Positions 4,703-7,426 of a stretch of 7,426 bases of DNA are shown here, piece after piece. This DNA comes from Deltaproteobacteria bacterium (GTDB lineage: Bacteria; Desulfobacterota; Anaeroferrophillalia; Anaeroferrophillales; Tharpellaceae). A model generated the notes under the pieces. It saw nothing but the letters and a program-made list of their open reading frames with translations. It was not told the DNA's origin and made no database searches. Positions within the stretch are counted from its first letter, which is position 1. The number at the start of each line of letters is the position of its first letter. Location: NCBI GenBank assembly GCA_030640695.1, contig DAOWIX010000191.1, positions 1 through 7,426 of the forward strand. Reading direction: 5' to 3'. A program made the position numbers and the translations under genes.

Positions 4703-6970
4703 ATGCCTAGTCTTCACTGCCCGCAACAAAGTGCTCGACAAAATCTGGTGACCATATTTCTGGTTCTCGCAATAGTGTTTACCAACCTCCTGGCTCAAGC
4801 CCAAACCCAATGCGACCCGGCCGCAGTCTGGTTGACTTTGCCGGATTCAAGCCAGGTTGCCGATGTCAACAAACAACTGATGACCGACAGCGGCCCAACC
4901 GTAAATCACCACACCCAGACCACCACCTATTCCCGTCGCTGGCAGGGAGCCTCCACTCTGCGTTCGTTGAGTATCACAATGATTATTCACTCAACCGTAA
5001 AAACCGCCGCCGATAGCGTAAAAAGCTATGGCGAGGGTTTGCTGAAAAGTAAAGATGGTCTGAAAGTTTCTCTCGGTGACCTCGGCTATCGTACCAACGT
5101 AGATAGTAACAGGCGTCCCTATTTCATGGTTCATAAAGGACGTTTTGTCATCACCTACTACACCTCCTATCCAGGTCGCAAAGGGAGAATAATTGATATC
5201 CCGGCACAAGAGAAAACAATCCGGGAAATCCTTAGCAAAATTTCCAGCCTCCCCTGTTTCATTCCCGGCGGGCAACCACCACCGCCACCACCAAACAGCT
5301 GCCCCACGGTAAAACTCAGCTTCTCTCCGACCCAACCCCTGCCGACCGATACCATCACACTGACAGCCAAGGCGACCGATGCCGATGGCGATAAGCTGAC
5401 CTACAAGTGGGAAATTACGGATTACAAGAGTGGTAAAAAGATCACGGTTAACTGGGCCGGATCCCGGCATACCTGGCAGCCTCCCGGGCCAGGGAGATAT
5501 GGAGTCTTGGTTGAGGTCTACGATGGTATATGTCCGGGCCGTTACCCAGGCCGTCACCTTAAATATATCTCCGTTGTTCCTGATCCCAATCGGGCCAATA
5601 AACCACCGGTTATAAACTTGTCAGCCAAACCGAAATTGGCTCTGGTTGGCCAGAAAGTACTCTTTACCGCAGTGGTCAATGATCCAGAAGGTGATCCAGT
5701 CGGCCAGCCTAGTTGGTCTTTGGGGGGCAAGAACAGCGGAATGAAGGTCGAGAAGAGGACCGGCAACACCTTTACCTGCAGGGACAACTTTACAGCCGGA
5801 CGGAGCTCGATCTTTTTTTCCGTGGCCGACGCTTATGGAGCCAGGGCCTCTGGAGGTACACATATTTTGGTCACAGACCCAAATCAGGCGCTTGATGTAA
5901 AATTAAGCTGGAGCCCGTCGATGGGGTCATTATGCTGTGTCGATGAGGGAGGCAACATTACTTTCAGCGCCCTCGCCAACAACCCGAAACAAGAGCCGCT
6001 AACTTACGCCTGGAGTATTGACGGCAAAAGAAAAACAACTTGGCAGGGAGCCCGGGTGATCTGGGGTAATGTTCCATATAAGAAAAAATATAAAATAACC
6101 GTCCAGGTCTGGAAAAAAAGCGGCGAAACGGCCAGTGACGACGTATATCTGAATGTTTTTCCTATGCAACCGCCACCGCCCCCACCGACAGTCAACAGCA
6201 AACCAAAGGTCACACTGATCTGTTTGACCGCCAAACCGCAAGCCGGCCAGCCGGTTCGTTTTAAAGCGACGGTTTCCGATGCCGATGCCGGGGATAAGCT
6301 GACCTGGAAGTGGAGCCTCGATGGTAAAGCTGTCGGCTGGTCGAGCTTGGCAGCAGCCTGGAACAACTCGACGGCGGGAAAACACAACGTCACCATCACG
6401 GTTTCCGACGGCACCGATAAAGTTAGTAATACGAAAACTTTTACGGTTCAGGCTTTGTCGCCACCACCACCACCACCGGCCACAACGACAATTATTCAGA
6501 GCGCGGAATTTGTCGACAACGCGACTTCATCGGTCTGGGGAAGTAGTACGAAAAACCGTTGGCAGGCGGGTGAGGAAATCGGCTTGCGGATTAAATTGAA
6601 GCCGGTAAACCGTTCCCATAACCTTGAAATTATCTGGCGAGATGCTGCCGGCCGGAAACAAAAACGAGACCCAGCCGCAGTTTCCGCTAGTGTTGGCTGG
6701 GGCCAGGGAGAGACTATCTGGTCCGCCTATCGCTCGTCGACTAATGACGCCGTCGGCAACTGGACGGTCGAAATTATGGTCGATGGCCGTCTCGATCGAA
6801 CCTTGAATTTCAGACTTGATCGGAAAATCAGAAGTATTTCACGAGGACAATCTCTACCCCCTTCACGACAACCGGGAAGCAGGCCGCAAAGCCAGCCCAC
6901 ACCTTCAACTTCCGGAACCGGCAGCGGAGGAACACCGACACCTTCATCGACCTGGAAACCGGTCTTTTGA
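4703..6970 (+). CDS. Exported multi-domain protein with four PKD/Ig-like domains and hexaproline linkers
   Basis: This is a 755-residue protein I cannot assign to a named family. Residues 1-34 form a signal peptide (hydrophobic core about 14-30, likely cleavage near AQA|Q); C37 lies outside a lipobox. Residues ~35-185 form an unassigned mixed alpha/beta domain containing SLSITMIIHSTV, LGDLGYR and FMVHKGRFVITYY. Four beta-sandwich repeats of PKD/Ig-like type follow at about 200-292, 301-392, 397-486 and 500-583. Repeats 1 and 4 share DADGDKLTYKW and DADAGDKLTWKW; repeat 3 has PLTYAWSIDG. A further beta domain (~594-706) ends NWTVEIMVDGRLDRTLNFRLDR, and the tail (~711-755) is rich in Pro, Ser, Thr and Gly. 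Runs of exactly six prolines occur at 192-197, 490-495 and 587-592. No membrane anchor, LPXTG or PEP-CTERM signal is visible, so it is probably periplasmic or secreted, with a binding or structural role inferred from architecture only. Confidence 0.85.
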   Translation: MPSLHCPQQSARQNLVTIFLVLAIVFTNLLAQAQTQCDPAAVWLTLPDSSQVADVNKQLMTDSGPTVNHHTQTTTYSRRWQGASTLRSLSITMIIHSTVKTAADSVKSYGEGLLKSKDGLKVSLGDLGYRTNVDSNRRPYFMVHKGRFVITYYTSYPGRKGRIIDIPAQEKTIREILSKISSLPCFIPGGQPPPPPPNSCPTVKLSFSPTQPLPTDTITLTAKATDADGDKLTYKWEITDYKSGKKITVNWAGSRHTWQPPGPGRYGVLVEVYDGICPGRYPGRHLKYISVVPDPNRANKPPVINLSAKPKLALVGQKVLFTAVVNDPEGDPVGQPSWSLGGKNSGMKVEKRTGNTFTCRDNFTAGRSSIFFSVADAYGARASGGTHILVTDPNQALDVKLSWSPSMGSLCCVDEGGNITFSALANNPKQEPLTYAWSIDGKRKTTWQGARVIWGNVPYKKKYKITVQVWKKSGETASDDVYLNVFPMQPPPPPPTVNSKPKVTLICLTAKPQAGQPVRFKATVSDADAGDKLTWKWSLDGKAVGWSSLAAAWNNSTAGKHNVTITVSDGTDKVSNTKTFTVQALSPPPPPPATTTIIQSAEFVDNATSSVWGSSTKNRWQAGEEIGLRIKLKPVNRSHNLEIIWRDAAGRKQKRDPAAVSASVGWGQGETIWSAYRSSTNDAVGNWTVEIMVDGRLDRTLNFRLDRKIRSISRGQSLPPSRQPGSRPQSQPTPSTSGTGSGGTPTPSSTWKPVF
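6949..6968 (+). terminator. Possible intrinsic terminator overlapping the end of the 755-residue gene
   Basis: GACC-T-GG and CCGGTC form a six-base-pair stem with a single bulged T and an AAA loop (6949-6964), directly followed by TTTT and, after GATC, another TTTT. The stem lies inside the last codons of the gene. The fold is short, so the call is tentative. Confidence 0.35.
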
Positions 6971-7052
6971 TCTTTTCAATTACCGAATTTTAGATTTTTT
7001 ATTTAAAGATCAAACATGATGGCACCGTAAAAAGTCTGAAATCTCTCTATAA

Positions 7053-7124
7053 CGTCATTCCGGCGAAAGCCGGAATCCAGTAAATTCAATAACTTCTGGA
7101 TACCGGATCAAGTCCGGCATGACG
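7053..7124. repeat. 72-base dispersed palindromic repeat (CGTCATTCCGGCGAAAGCC type)
   Basis: The outer ends CGTCAT (7053-7058) and ATGACG (7119-7124) are inverted; extended to 11 bases they match at ten positions. Inside is a perfect hairpin ATTCCGGC-GAAA-GCCGGAAT (7057-7076) with a GNRA tetraloop. ATCCAG (7075-7080) pairs with CTGGAT (7096-7101), and a second hairpin CCGGA-TCAAG-TCCGG lies at 7103-7117. Sequences of this form, 'CGTCATTCC...GGAATCCAG...CTGGAT...ATGACG', are known as highly repeated intergenic palindromes in many proteobacterial genomes and behave like miniature transposable elements. It lies between the 755-residue gene and the CBS gene and encodes no protein. No target-site duplication is obvious. 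Confidence 0.8.
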
Positions 7125-7192
7125 GTTTTGAGACTTCTTACGAATGCATCAAACATCACCCTAGAAAAGTTTTTGGGAAACAGCTTCTGACT

Positions 7193-7426
7193 ATGACGAC
7201 AACACAAAACATAAACACCCTCAAAGGCCTGCTGGTTCAGGACGCCATGAGCAAACAGGTGATCGGACTCCCGGCTGAAACATCGCTTGAGAAATCTATA
7301 AATCACTTGATAAGACATAATGTCGATGCCCTACTGGTTCATGATAGTGAAGATATCCCCATCGGAGTGGTTTCTAAAACAGATATCATGGGAGCCTATT
7401 ATGCCTGTCTGCCGCTAACTACCGCA
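7193..7426 (+). CDS. CBS-domain protein, N-terminal part (cut by the window edge)
   Basis: An ATG at 7193 opens a frame of 78 codons that runs to the window edge without a stop. After a short N-terminus (MTTTQNINTLKG), residues about 12-70 form a CBS motif: LLVQDAMSKQVIGLPAETSLEKSINHLIRHNVDALLVHD, then IPIGVVSKTDIMGAYY. The (D/A)MSK...T.LE.A..LI..NV.ALLV...G.VSKTDIM pattern is that of regulatory CBS domains, which usually occur in pairs and bind adenine nucleotides. What the rest of the protein carries (a second CBS, a cyclic-nucleotide-binding or an enzyme domain) lies outside the window. The only Shine-Dalgarno-like sequence, GGGA at 7175, is rather far from the ATG. No upstream in-frame ATG exists nearby, so this start is the best available. 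Confidence 0.8.
   Translation, partial: MTTTQNINTLKGLLVQDAMSKQVIGLPAETSLEKSINHLIRHNVDALLVHDSEDIPIGVVSKTDIMGAYYACLPLTTA

Noticed and set aside
4548..4751. Plus-strand open frame of 67 codons before the 755-residue gene.
   Set aside because: It begins at TTG with no ribosome binding site, spans the promoter and overlaps the start of the exported protein; the product is not protein-like.
4703..4813. Lipoprotein signal for the 755-residue protein using C37.
   Set aside because: The residues before C37 (QTQ) do not form a lipobox.
4991..5557. Reverse-strand open frame of 188 codons inside the 755-residue gene.
   Set aside because: It is antisense to a gene with signal peptide and domain structure; its glycine- and tryptophan-rich run is only the complement of the proline codons.
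5276..6478. CCA/CCG repeats as microsatellites or a CRISPR-like array.
   Set aside because: They are in-frame proline linkers of one protein, with no regular repeat-spacer pattern.
7055..7318. Reverse-strand open frame of 87 codons across the palindromic repeat and the CBS gene.
   Set aside because: It runs through the repeat and antisense to a clear CBS domain.

Overview
The window looks like an ordinary chromosomal segment of a Gram-negative bacterium, with mid-range GC and short, overlapping housekeeping genes. The mix of surE-miaB-vanZ, a LivJ-like binding protein, a thioredoxin-type arsenate reductase and a secreted PKD/Ig-like protein would suit a sulfur- or metal-metabolising Desulfobacterota ('deltaproteobacterial') lineage. 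This placement is an inference from gene content only; nothing here, such as an rRNA, fixes the taxon.

Layout. The left third (1-2385) is a leftward operon read surE > miaB > vanZ-like. surE and miaB overlap by 4 bases (TTGA). miaB and the VanZ-family gene share a single base (TGATG). The VanZ gene runs off the left edge. A 436-base divergent intergenic region (2386-2821) follows. It holds two separate palindromic elements: a 129-base imperfect palindrome close to the surE start, and a 61-base element with perfect 21-base arms next to a competing small hairpin. Rightward genes follow: a periplasmic type-1 substrate-binding protein (2822-4039) and, 12 bases later, an ArsC-type arsenate reductase (4052-4492), probably co-transcribed.

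A 210-base spacer then carries a good extended -10 promoter and a strong ribosome binding site for a 755-residue exported protein (4703-6970). That protein has an unassigned N-terminal domain, four PKD/Ig-like beta domains, a C-terminal beta domain and a Pro/Ser/Thr tail, with three linkers of exactly six prolines. After a possible terminator comes a 72-base palindromic repeat of the widely dispersed CGTCATTCCGGCGAAAGCC type (7053-7124). The window ends inside a rightward CBS-domain gene (7193 to edge).

How the parts work together: SurE (nucleotide phosphatase) and MiaB (tRNA ms2i6A synthesis) are translationally coupled housekeeping genes. The binding protein plus ArsC pair is unusual because neither ABC permease genes nor other ars genes are visible nearby. 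The 755-residue protein appears to be its own transcription unit. I see no CRISPR array, tRNA, rRNA, transposase or phage gene. No convincing new defence or catalytic system is visible. The least explained parts are the multi-domain exported protein and the three unrelated intergenic palindromes.
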